Below, in pieces: positions 5,217-11,710 of a stretch of 12,887 nucleotides of DNA. The translations under genes and the position numbers were made by a program. Position 1 is the first letter of the stretch. Each line of letters starts with the position of its first letter. Source of the stretch: Actinomycetes bacterium. GTDB taxonomy: Bacteria > Actinomycetota > Actinomycetes > Streptosporangiales > Streptosporangiaceae. Below the pieces are notes generated by a model, which worked only from the letters and a program-made list of their open reading frames with translations, did not search any database and was not told the origin of the DNA. The DNA is taken from positions 1 to 12,887 of the forward strand of contig JAFACJ010000708.1 of NCBI GenBank assembly GCA_023425615.1, read 5' to 3'.

Positions 5217-6086
5217 ATGGATACCCTGCGGGACATGCGATTTCGCTGGGACTGGCTTCGGCCGGTGATGCGCGCCCCCTATGTTCCCGCCCTCGGCCCC
5301 ATGCCGCCCGAAGCGATCACAGCGGATCTGTTCAACGCAGTCTTGGACGTCGCCGGCACCGGTGAGTTCCTGCCCTTCGACAAGGACCGGCGCTGGACCG
5401 CGAGGAAGGACGAGCGGGTCCTCGTGGACCAAGTCATGCACACATCCGCCGAGACGCTGGTTCCGGCGCTGACGACACGAGGAGGCGGCCTGGTGAAGCT
5501 CTACCACTACGCAGCCACGGACCCGGATCCGGCGGAGCTGAGCCCCCTGGGCGAACGGCTGGCGCGGGAGCACGGCGCGGCGTCCGGCCATCGGATCATC
5601 TGGTTCTCCGATCGCCCAGACCGGGCGCACGGCCGGGTGATGGTGAAGAGGTTCACCGAGGCCGACGACGGTCCCGTGGACGGTGTTCAGCCCCTCGCGG
5701 ACTGCGAGGCCGCCGACGGCTTCGGCGCGTTCGCCGCCGAGATCGGCCCGGAGGGCTTCCAGCACCTCTACCAGCGCATGAAGGCGGGGCACCAGGACGG
5801 CCCGACACTCGTCGCCGTGGCCGACGACCGCATCGTCGGCGCCGTAGGCCCGCTCTCCGTGGTCGACGGCCCGGACCGGCGCACGCTCCAGCAACCCGCC
5901 TACTTCGCCGTCCATCCCTCCTACCGCGGCCAAGGACACGGCCGACGCCTATGGCGCGCGTCCATGGCCTGGGGAAGATCCAACGGATCCGACGCGAAGG
6001 TCCTTCAGGCATCCCGAGGAAGCGCAGCCGAATCCCTCTACCTGTCGGAGGGCTTGGAGACCCACGGGTACGTCTGCCGGACCTAG
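5217..6086 (+). CDS. GNAT family N-acetyltransferase
   Basis: The protein has 289 residues from ATG 5217; ATG 5235 (MRFRWDWLRPVMRAPYVP) is equally possible, as neither has a good ribosome binding site. The C-terminal part is a GNAT domain: LVAVADDRIVGAVGPLSV (about 198-215), then AYFAVHPSYRGQGHGRRLWR (228-247), which holds the RxxGxG acetyl-CoA loop at 237-242, then AESLYLSEGLETHGYVC near the end. Residues 1-160 are a long extension with no motif that I recognise, possibly a second degenerate GNAT fold or a substrate-binding domain. It is on the same strand as the radical SAM and peptide genes, separated only by a stem-loop, so it could acetylate the modified peptide (self-protection or tailoring). 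It could also be an unrelated neighbour. It runs convergently into the XRE-TPR gene with a 34-base gap. Confidence 0.85.
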   Translation: MDTLRDMRFRWDWLRPVMRAPYVPALGPMPPEAITADLFNAVLDVAGTGEFLPFDKDRRWTARKDERVLVDQVMHTSAETLVPALTTRGGGLVKLYHYAATDPDPAELSPLGERLAREHGAASGHRIIWFSDRPDRAHGRVMVKRFTEADDGPVDGVQPLADCEAADGFGAFAAEIGPEGFQHLYQRMKAGHQDGPTLVAVADDRIVGAVGPLSVVDGPDRRTLQQPAYFAVHPSYRGQGHGRRLWRASMAWGRSNGSDAKVLQASRGSAAESLYLSEGLETHGYVCRT

Positions 6087-6120
6087 CCTTACCTGGCCGT
6101 GATCAGGCCGCCGAGGTCGG

Positions 6121-7245
6121 CTACACCAGCAGGGTGCTGAGTTGCTCGCGCATGCTCCTGATCTCGGGGACGTCCTTCCAGGGGGTGGAGAGGGTCATGA
6201 TCTCCGACAGGTAGCCGTCGAGGCGTACCGAGGCGATCAGGGGGGCGATGCGTCCCAGGGGCTTCATGAGTTCCGCGGCCTGGGTCGGCTCGGACGCCTT
6301 CAGGGCTGCCTGGACTTGGCGGGCCATGTAGTTGGCGCCCAGCAGAGGCGAATGGGGAGAGATGAGGGTCACGGCCTCGTGGAGTACGTCTTGTGCGGAC
6401 TCCCAGTCGCTTTGCTCGTAGAGGGCGACTCCTATGCCGCCGATCATGTTCGCTCGCTGGAAGTCGGGGATGTCATCGCCGACTTCTCGTGCCTTGTCCA
6501 AGGCCGTGGAGGCGTGGCGCCTTTCATTGAGCAGACCGAGGGCTCTGCCGAGTCTCATATAGGCGCGCGATTCCTGATCGGGGGAGATCTCCGGGGTGGT
6601 CAGGGCCTGGCGTGCGTACCGCTCCCCGCGCTGCCCGTCGCCTTCATAGCTGTAGATCATCGAAAGCTCGTTGAGCGCTCTGGCCTGCCCAGCGTGGTCT
6701 CCGGCGGCTCGGGCGAAGGCGACCGCCAGCTTTCCCGATTCCTGGGCCTGTGGGAGAAGGCGGGCGTCATAGTGGGCAACTGAAACGTTCCGGGCCAGTG
6801 ATGACGCCGCACTGAGAAGCCGAGTGTCCTTGGTTCCCGTGGTAGATTTCTGGGCTCGCCGAAGGTGCCTGGTGGCATCCTGAACGGTGGCAAGGCCACC
6901 GAAGGAATAGATGGACTTGTCGACCCTGTCGGAGAGCAGGCTCACATAATCGGGATCGCGGTAAGGGTTACCGTCGGCACTGGGCACGAGGGTCACGGTC
7001 GCCACATTGGCGAGGAACGCGCGTCGTTTCACTTCAGCCTCGTCCGGTTTGCGTCTTATGACCAGTTCGTAGCCTACGCTCCCCAGTATCCGAGAAAGGC
7101 GGCCGATCCCAACATCATTCTTCCCACTGGCCACCAGGGAAGCCCAGGACTGCGTACGTCCCAGGGCCGCACCCAGCTGTTGCTGGCTCCAGCGGTGCTC
7201 TTTCATGATCGCCTGTATCGCCTGCGACAGATCACAGAACTCCAT
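6121..7245 (-). CDS. XRE-family HTH regulator with TPR-like sensor domain
   Basis: ATG at 7245-7243 to TAG at 6123-6121 encodes 374 residues. Residues 8-60 are a helix-turn-helix: IQAIMKEHRWSQQQLGAALG, then RTQSWASLVASGKNDV. A basic linker (RRKPDEAEVKRRAFL) leads into an all-helical region from about 120. It has repeated helix pairs typical of tetratricopeptide repeats: ARLLPQAQESGKLAVAFARA, GQARALNELSMIYSYEG, AYMRLGRALGLLNERRH, WESAQDVLHEAV. Such HTH-TPR proteins in actinomycetes often bind small peptides or partner proteins. The ribosome binding site is weak, so a leaderless transcript is possible. A 14-bp dyad (TGCGGT-GA-ACCGCA, 7330-7343) about 85 bp upstream could be its operator. Convergent with the acetyltransferase gene, it may be a second regulator of the peptide locus, but nothing in the sequence proves the link. 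Confidence 0.9.
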   Translation of the reverse strand: MEFCDLSQAIQAIMKEHRWSQQQLGAALGRTQSWASLVASGKNDVGIGRLSRILGSVGYELVIRRKPDEAEVKRRAFLANVATVTLVPSADGNPYRDPDYVSLLSDRVDKSIYSFGGLATVQDATRHLRRAQKSTTGTKDTRLLSAASSLARNVSVAHYDARLLPQAQESGKLAVAFARAAGDHAGQARALNELSMIYSYEGDGQRGERYARQALTTPEISPDQESRAYMRLGRALGLLNERRHASTALDKAREVGDDIPDFQRANMIGGIGVALYEQSDWESAQDVLHEAVTLISPHSPLLGANYMARQVQAALKASEPTQAAELMKPLGRIAPLIASVRLDGYLSEIMTLSTPWKDVPEIRSMREQLSTLLV

Positions 7246-7600
7246 GGCCAGAGGTTACTGAGCTCTGTTGATCCCCGTCTTCCCGCACTTGAACGATTCT
7301 CATATCCCCGGATCCGGTGGTCCGTTCGGTGCGGTGAACCGCAGTCGAAGATCATTCTTCAAGGGGTGCCAAGCCGGGTCCACCATGTTTTGCATGGGAG
7401 TGAATCTGACAAAAGTGACACAGCAATCCAGTCCTTGAAGTGACTGCCATGGCCAGGCCGTCGGGACGGTCGGTAGCTGCCCAGACTGTCACCGTTCGGT
7501 GGTAGTTCTGGCTCATGGTCGTCTTCCGTGACTTCGACTTCGAGCTGCTCGCCACCGTCGAGGAGCGCGTCTTCGACGGTGCGTTTCCGTGCCGGGGTGG
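7246..7600. other. ambiguous region with short competing frames, no assigned gene
   Basis: No frame here can be named. On the minus strand a GTG at 7604-7602 overlaps the ABM stop in GTGA and opens 81 codons to 7359. Its first 35 residues are acidic (TVEDALLDGGEQLEVEVTED), but it has no ribosome binding site. Another minus frame starts at ATG 7516 (MSQNYHRTVTVWAATDRPDG, 54 residues, to 7352). A third, 31 residues, runs 7395-7300. On the plus strand ATG 7515 opens MVVFRDFDFELLATVEERVF with almost pure GC third positions, but it runs on into the ABM gene in antisense. One of these may be a real small gene or a gene remnant. Confidence 0.3.
7330..7343. promoter_or_regulatory. 14-bp dyad upstream of the XRE-TPR gene
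   Basis: TGCGGT-GA-ACCGCA is a perfect 6-bp inverted repeat with a two-base centre, about 85 bp upstream of the XRE-TPR start. Its size and position fit an operator for an XRE-type dimer, including autoregulation. No adjacent -35/-10 pair could be assigned. A second weaker hairpin, CCATG-TTTTG-CATGG, lies at 7383-7397. Confidence 0.35.
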
Positions 7601-7888
7601 TCACAGTACGTCGAGGAAGGTCACCGTGCGGTTCAGGAGGCGGGGGCGGACCTTCTCCACGATGTGTTCGGTGAAATGCGGGGTCTGGGCGTGGGCTTCG
7701 AAACCGGACTGGTCGGTGTACTGCTCGTAAAGTGTGAAGGAGGTGGGGTCCTCCGGGTCGGAGTGGACGATGTAGAACAGGTTCGCGGGCTCCTGGAGGG
7801 TGTGTTCGCGCATTTTCAGGAGGGCGTCGCGGACGAGTTCCACGTCTTCCGGCCTGCACTGGTAGTGGGCGATCACGGCGTAGGGCAT
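7601..7888 (-). CDS. antibiotic biosynthesis monooxygenase (ABM/YgiN-like) domain protein
   Basis: ATG at 7888-7886 follows an excellent GAGGAGG ribosome binding site. The 95-residue protein is the usual size for single-domain ABM proteins, which form dimeric ferredoxin-like folds. It starts MPYAVIAHYQCRPEDVELVR and has the typical centre and end: SFTLYEQYTDQSGFEAHAQT then PHFTEHIVEKVRPRLL. Known relatives are cofactor-free quinol monooxygenases or anthrone oxidases, and many have no known activity. It is divergent from the aldehyde dehydrogenase gene with about 170 bp between the starts, so the two probably share a control region and belong to one catabolic unit. A detoxifying or ring-oxidising role is plausible but not shown. 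Confidence 0.9.
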   Translation of the reverse strand: MPYAVIAHYQCRPEDVELVRDALLKMREHTLQEPANLFYIVHSDPEDPTSFTLYEQYTDQSGFEAHAQTPHFTEHIVEKVRPRLLNRTVTFLDVL

Positions 7889-8057
7889 GGTTTCCTCCTC
7901 GTGGGTGTTCTCGCAGGTGGCAGAGCGAATTCCACCATGTCCCGCCATGCCTTCAGGGTGCGGAGAACGCAAGCATTGCATGCCGTCAGGACCGTGGTCG
8001 GCGGCGTGCTCGCTACCTATCGTGGGCATCTCTCACCAGTATCGAAGGAGCGACTCC
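7889..8057. promoter_or_regulatory. divergent promoter region between ABM and aldehyde dehydrogenase genes
   Basis: The 169 bases separate two divergent starts, each with a strong ribosome binding site (GAGGAGG on minus, AAGGAG on plus). The region must hold promoters for both transcripts. A small dyad, GCAT-TGC-ATGC, lies near the middle (about 7973-7983), and TACCTAT at about 8015-8021 could be a plus-strand -10. No pair with correct spacing was found, so these are only candidates. No regulator gene for the cluster is visible beside it. Confidence 0.4.
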
Positions 8058-9509
8058 ATGCCTGTGCAGCAGACGGAGACCCTCGCGGGAGGACGCTGGG
8101 TGGGCGCCGAGACGTGGGTCGACGTCTTCGACCCCACCGACGTCCGCGAACCGATCGCCCGTGTGCCGGCCCTGAGCGTCGAGGCCGTGCGGAACGTCTA
8201 TGACGAGGCCGAGCAGGGGTTCGCGGTCTGGCGCGGCACGTCGCCGTTCGAGCGCGCCAGGATCCTCTTCGGGGCGGCGGCGCTGCTGCGGGAGCGGGCC
8301 GCCGACGTGGCGGTCGAGGTGAGCGCCGAGAACGGCAAGACCCTGGCCGAGGCGACGGGGGAGGCGCTCAAGGCCGCCGATTTCCTGGAGTACTACGCGG
8401 GTGTCGCCCGTGAGGGGTACGGGGCGCTGCTGCACGATGTGCGGCCCGGCACCAAGGCGGGGTTCCAGCGTGAGCCCCTCGGCGTGGTGCTGGCGATCAC
8501 CCCGTGGAACGATCCGCTGCTGACTCCGGCCCGCAAGCTCGCGCCCGCCCTGGCGGCGGGGAACGCCGCGGTGATCAAGCCGGCGACCGAGACGCCGCTG
8601 TCAGCGCTGCACCTGGCCCGCGCCCTGCACGACGCGGGGCTGCCGGCCGGGGTGCTGAACGTCGTCACGGGACGGACGTCGGAGATCTCCGAGACGCTGC
8701 TGTCGGACCCGCGGATCGCCGCGGTGACGTTCACGGGCGGGAACTCCGTCGGTGAGGGGCTGCGGGTGCGGTTCGCCGAGCGCAATGTGCGTTTCCAGGG
8801 CGAACTGGGCGGCAAGAATGCCTCCGTGGTCCTCGCAGACGCCGACCTGGACGCCGCCGCCACCGCCGTGGCCGCGGCCTCGTTCGGGCAGACGGGCCAG
8901 CGGTGCACCGCCACCAGCCGTGTCCTCGTCGCGGACTCCGTCTACGACCGGTTCGTGGAGCTGCTGCGCGAGAAGGTCGCCGCGCTGCCCGTAGGGCCGG
9001 GACATGACGCGCGGACGAAGGTCGGGCCGCTGGTCAGCGCCTCCCACCGGGCGAGCGTGCTGAAGGACATCCAGACCGCGGTCGAGCAGGGAGCCGAGGT
9101 CGTCCTCGGCGGCGGCGCCCCCGAGGGCGAGGTCTACGCCCACGGCTGCTATGTCGCCCCGACGATCCTCACCGGGATCACCCCCGAGATGGACGTGTGG
9201 CGCGAGGAGGTCTTCGGGCCCGTCCTCGCCGTCCGGCCGGTCGCCGGGTTCGACCAGGCGGTCGCCGAGGTCAACGACTCGGTGTACGGGCTCGCCGCGG
9301 CGGTCTTCACCCGTGACCTCGGCGCCGCCCACCGGTTCATCGACGCCGTCGAGGCGGGGCAGGTCGCGGTCAACACCACCACCTCCGGCTGGGACGTGCA
9401 CCACCCGTTCGGCGGGTTCCGCGACTCCGGCTCGCCCTTCAAGGAGCAGGGCGCCGAGGCGCTGCGCTTCTACACCCGCGTCAAGACGTTTGCGATCCAC
9501 CATGGCTGA
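8058..9509 (+). CDS. NAD(P)-dependent aldehyde dehydrogenase
   Basis: ATG at 8058 with AAGGAG eight bases upstream gives 483 residues, a normal ALDH length; the frame is open further upstream but that is untranslated. The ALDH signatures are all present. PWNDPLLTPARKLAPALAAG begins at residue 149, with catalytic Asn151. VIKPATETP holds Lys174, and FTGGNSVG (225-232) is the cofactor loop. ELGGKN carries the general base Glu249, GQTGQRCTATSRV holds the nucleophile Cys283, and EEVFGPVL includes Glu384. It oxidises an aldehyde or semialdehyde to the acid. The overall look is closest to semialdehyde, benzaldehyde or vanillin-type dehydrogenases, but the substrate cannot be read. Its stop overlaps the start of the next gene (ATGGCTGA), so the two are co-translated. 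Confidence 0.93.
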   Translation: MPVQQTETLAGGRWVGAETWVDVFDPTDVREPIARVPALSVEAVRNVYDEAEQGFAVWRGTSPFERARILFGAAALLRERAADVAVEVSAENGKTLAEATGEALKAADFLEYYAGVAREGYGALLHDVRPGTKAGFQREPLGVVLAITPWNDPLLTPARKLAPALAAGNAAVIKPATETPLSALHLARALHDAGLPAGVLNVVTGRTSEISETLLSDPRIAAVTFTGGNSVGEGLRVRFAERNVRFQGELGGKNASVVLADADLDAAATAVAAASFGQTGQRCTATSRVLVADSVYDRFVELLREKVAALPVGPGHDARTKVGPLVSASHRASVLKDIQTAVEQGAEVVLGGGAPEGEVYAHGCYVAPTILTGITPEMDVWREEVFGPVLAVRPVAGFDQAVAEVNDSVYGLAAAVFTRDLGAAHRFIDAVEAGQVAVNTTTSGWDVHHPFGGFRDSGSPFKEQGAEALRFYTRVKTFAIHHG

Positions 9510-10707
9510 CAGGACGGTCGGCATCGTCGGCGCCGGGATCGTCGGCCTGGCCATCGGCAGGGAGATCACCCGCCGCAGGCCCGGCACCCGCGTGGTGGTG
9601 TTCGAGAAGGAGGACCGGGTGGCGGTCCACCAGACCGGCCACAACTCCGGCGTCGTCCACGCGGGCATCTACTACACGCCCGGCAGCCTCAAGGCCGAGC
9701 TGTGCACGCGCGGCAAGGAGATGATCCGCGAGTACTGCCGGGAGAAGGAGCTGCCCTACGACGAGTGCGGCAAGCTCGTCGTGGCGGTCACCCCGCAGGA
9801 CGTCGCCCGGATGGACGCCCTGGCCGAGCGGGCGGGCGAGAACTACGTGCCGGGGCTGCGGCGGGTCGGTCCCGAGGAGATCCGCGAGATCGAGCCGCAC
9901 TGCACCGGCCTGGCGGCGCTGCACTCGCCGCACACCGCGATCACCGACTACACCGCGATCACCGAGGCGTTCGCGGACGACATCGCCGCGGCGGGCGGGG
10001 AGATCCGGCTGTCGTTCCCGGTCACCGGGATCACCGAGGTGGTCGGCGGGATCGAGGTCGCCTCCGGCGCGCAGTCGGTCAAGCTGGACGAGCTGGTCAT
10101 CTGCGCCGGCATCCAGTCCGATCTCGTGGCGGGTCTGGCGGGCGATGACCCGGGCCCGCGGATCATCCCGTTCCGCGGCGAGTACATGCTCATCAAGCCG
10201 GAGAAGGCAGACCTGATCCGCGGCCTCATCTACCCCGTCCCCGACCCCCGCTATCCGTTCCTCGGCGTGCACTTCACCCGCCGCGTGAACGGCACCGTGG
10301 ACGTCGGGCCCAACGCGGTGCTGGCCTTCGCCCGCGAGGGCTACCGGTTCTCCGACCTGTCCGCGCGCGCGTTGATCGACATGGCGCGCTGGGGCGGCAC
10401 CTGGCGGATGGCCGCGCGGCATTGGCGCACGGGAATCAAGGAAATGCGCGGCTCGCTTTCCAGGAAAGCCTTTATGAAGGCCGCGCACGCCTATGTTCCG
10501 GAGATCGGCGCAGCGGACGTCCACCCGGGCGGCTCGGGTGTGCGCGCCCAGGCGCTGGACCGTGACGGCACCCTCGTAGAGGACTTCCGCATCCACCGGC
10601 TCGGCCGGGTCACCGCCGTGCGCAACGCGCCCTCACCTGCGGCGACGTCCTCGATGGCGATCGCCGAATACGTCATGGACGTCATCGAGGGCAAGCGCGC
10701 CGGCTGA
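9502..10707 (+). CDS. lhgO: L-2-hydroxyglutarate oxidase-like FAD-dependent oxidoreductase
   Basis: ATG at 9502 overlaps the aldehyde dehydrogenase stop by eight bases. The 401-residue protein belongs to the DAO/LhgO family. The Rossmann FAD motif VGIVGAGIVGLAIGREI starts at residue 6, and VVVFEKED at 31-38 ends the second strand with the ribose-binding acidic residue. HQTGHNSGVVHAGIYYTPGS (43-62) and the later IIPFRGEYMLIKPEK are hallmark LhgO segments, as is HFTRRVNGTVDVGPNAVLAF. LhgO enzymes oxidise L-2-hydroxyglutarate to 2-oxoglutarate, feeding electrons to the respiratory chain. In this cluster the substrate could be another 2-hydroxyacid. The C-terminal part (PSPAATSSMAIAEYVM) closes the FAD domain. 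Family assignment is secure, the substrate less so. Confidence 0.88.
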   Translation: MADRTVGIVGAGIVGLAIGREITRRRPGTRVVVFEKEDRVAVHQTGHNSGVVHAGIYYTPGSLKAELCTRGKEMIREYCREKELPYDECGKLVVAVTPQDVARMDALAERAGENYVPGLRRVGPEEIREIEPHCTGLAALHSPHTAITDYTAITEAFADDIAAAGGEIRLSFPVTGITEVVGGIEVASGAQSVKLDELVICAGIQSDLVAGLAGDDPGPRIIPFRGEYMLIKPEKADLIRGLIYPVPDPRYPFLGVHFTRRVNGTVDVGPNAVLAFAREGYRFSDLSARALIDMARWGGTWRMAARHWRTGIKEMRGSLSRKAFMKAAHAYVPEIGAADVHPGGSGVRAQALDRDGTLVEDFRIHRLGRVTAVRNAPSPAATSSMAIAEYVMDVIEGKRAG

Positions 10708-10722
10708 CGGCCAAGCGTCGTC

Positions 10723-10745
10723 GCGTGCAACAAGCGATTGCGCGC
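10723..10745 (+). terminator. weak stem-loop after the lhgO-like gene
   Basis: GCGTGCAA and TTGCGCGC form an 8-bp stem with one G-T pair around a seven-base loop, starting 16 bases after the stop. No T-tract follows. It may end or attenuate the aldehyde dehydrogenase/oxidase transcript and would leave the amidohydrolase gene with its own promoter in the remaining 95 bases. Confidence 0.35.
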
Positions 10746-10759
10746 CGAGGACTCCTTAC

Positions 10760-10806
10760 GGCCGGTTCCGGCCTCTAACGTTCATCACATCCGGCATCAC
10801 ATCCGG
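10760..10806 (+). promoter_or_regulatory. dyad and tandem 12-bp repeat upstream of the amidohydrolase gene
   Basis: GGCCGG-TT-CCGGCC (10760-10773) is a 6-bp inverted repeat. It is followed by two exact head-to-tail copies of CATCACATCCGG at 10783-10794 and 10795-10806, ending 33 bases before the ATG at 10840. Their position in the leader suggests an operator or leader element for the amidohydrolase gene. A slippage duplication with no function is the alternative. Confidence 0.4.
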
Positions 10807-10839
10807 CAGGAAGAAATCCCCCGAAGAAAGGACGCCGAA

Positions 10840-11700
10840 ATGTTCCTCGTTGACTCCCAGGTTCACATTTGGAAGGAAGAGACTCCTGACCGTCCCTGGG
10901 TTCCGGGCGCCCGTGAGCGGATCCGCCTCAACGGCCACCGCGAGGACCCCTTCAGCTACGAGGAGTGCCTCGCGCTGATGGACGAGGCCGGCGTGAACCG
11001 CGTGCTGATCCTGCCTCCGTCGTGGGAGGGCAACCGCATCGACTACTCCCTCGAGGCGTGCGAGGCGCACCCGGACCGCTTCGGCATCATGGCCCGCGTT
11101 CCGCAGGACGACCCGGTCGAGGGCACGGCCATGCTGAAGGACTTCGCCCAGAACCCCTACATCAAGGGCACGCGGCTCACCTTCCACCGGCCGCAGGACC
11201 GCAACTGGATGATCGACGGGACCAACGACTGGTACTGGCCGATCGCCGAGGAGCTGGGCATTCCCACCATGGTCCACGCGCCGATCTGGAAGCGCGAACT
11301 GGGTCAGATCGCCGCCAGGCACCCCGGACTGAAGATCATCATCGACCACATGGGCATCATGGCCCGCTGCGTCGACGACGCGATCGGCTACTGGGTGCAG
11401 GAGACCGCCGACCTGCACGAGCACCCGAACATCTATGTGAAGGTCTCGGCCATCCCCGGCTACTCCACGCAGCCCTTCCCGAACCTGAACATCGAGAAGT
11501 ACGTGCGCGAGATGGTCGACAAGATGGGCCCGCAGCGCTGCTTCTGGGGCACCGACATCACCCGCCTGCTCGGCCACGGCCTCACCTACACCGACACGAT
11601 CGAGCAGTTCACCAAGCACTTCGACTTCACCGCCGAGGAGCTGGAATGGATCATGGGCAAGGGCATCTGCGAGGTGCTCGACTGGCCCGTGGAGAGCTGA
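10840..11700 (+). CDS. amidohydrolase-2 family metal-dependent hydrolase or decarboxylase
   Basis: ATG at 10840 has AAAGGA about eight bases upstream and gives 286 residues. The protein opens MFLVDSQVHIWKEETPDRPW. This is the amidohydrolase-2 TIM-barrel family (lactone hydrolases, ACMSD-like and resorcylate-type decarboxylases). His9 is present, but the first His of the usual HxH is Gln7. Other expected metal or catalytic residues are visible: His146 (IPTMVHAPIW), His170 (KIIIDHMG) and Asp239 (CFWGTD). QVH in place of HxH is something I recall in some members, so it may define a subgroup with altered metal binding rather than loss of function. It is followed after 10 bases by the thiamine-diphosphate enzyme gene, so the two probably act on the same compound. 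Hydrolysis of a lactone or decarboxylation of a carboxylate are both possible. Confidence 0.88.
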   Translation: MFLVDSQVHIWKEETPDRPWVPGARERIRLNGHREDPFSYEECLALMDEAGVNRVLILPPSWEGNRIDYSLEACEAHPDRFGIMARVPQDDPVEGTAMLKDFAQNPYIKGTRLTFHRPQDRNWMIDGTNDWYWPIAEELGIPTMVHAPIWKRELGQIAARHPGLKIIIDHMGIMARCVDDAIGYWVQETADLHEHPNIYVKVSAIPGYSTQPFPNLNIEKYVREMVDKMGPQRCFWGTDITRLLGHGLTYTDTIEQFTKHFDFTAEELEWIMGKGICEVLDWPVES

Positions 11701-11710
11701 GAAGAAGACC

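Noticed and set aside
4818..5939. 373-codon minus-strand frame spanning the peptide gene and acetyltransferase
   Set aside because: No recognisable domain, and it overlaps both a SPASM C-terminus and a GNAT domain on the other strand.
7887..8057. Extension of the aldehyde dehydrogenase to an upstream ATG at 7887
   Set aside because: The ATG at 8058 has AAGGAG at ideal spacing and gives the normal ALDH length; the extension has no ALDH character and covers the divergent promoter region.
9151..9501. N-terminal extension of the LhgO-like frame upstream of 9502
   Set aside because: The extension reads as Arg/Ser/Pro-rich out-of-frame ALDH sequence. The FAD motif begins right after ATG 9502, which is the normal start for this family.
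8601..9668. 355-codon minus-strand frame opposite the aldehyde dehydrogenase
   Set aside because: It lies antisense to a gene with all ALDH catalytic residues; its composition is typical of antisense frames in high-GC DNA.
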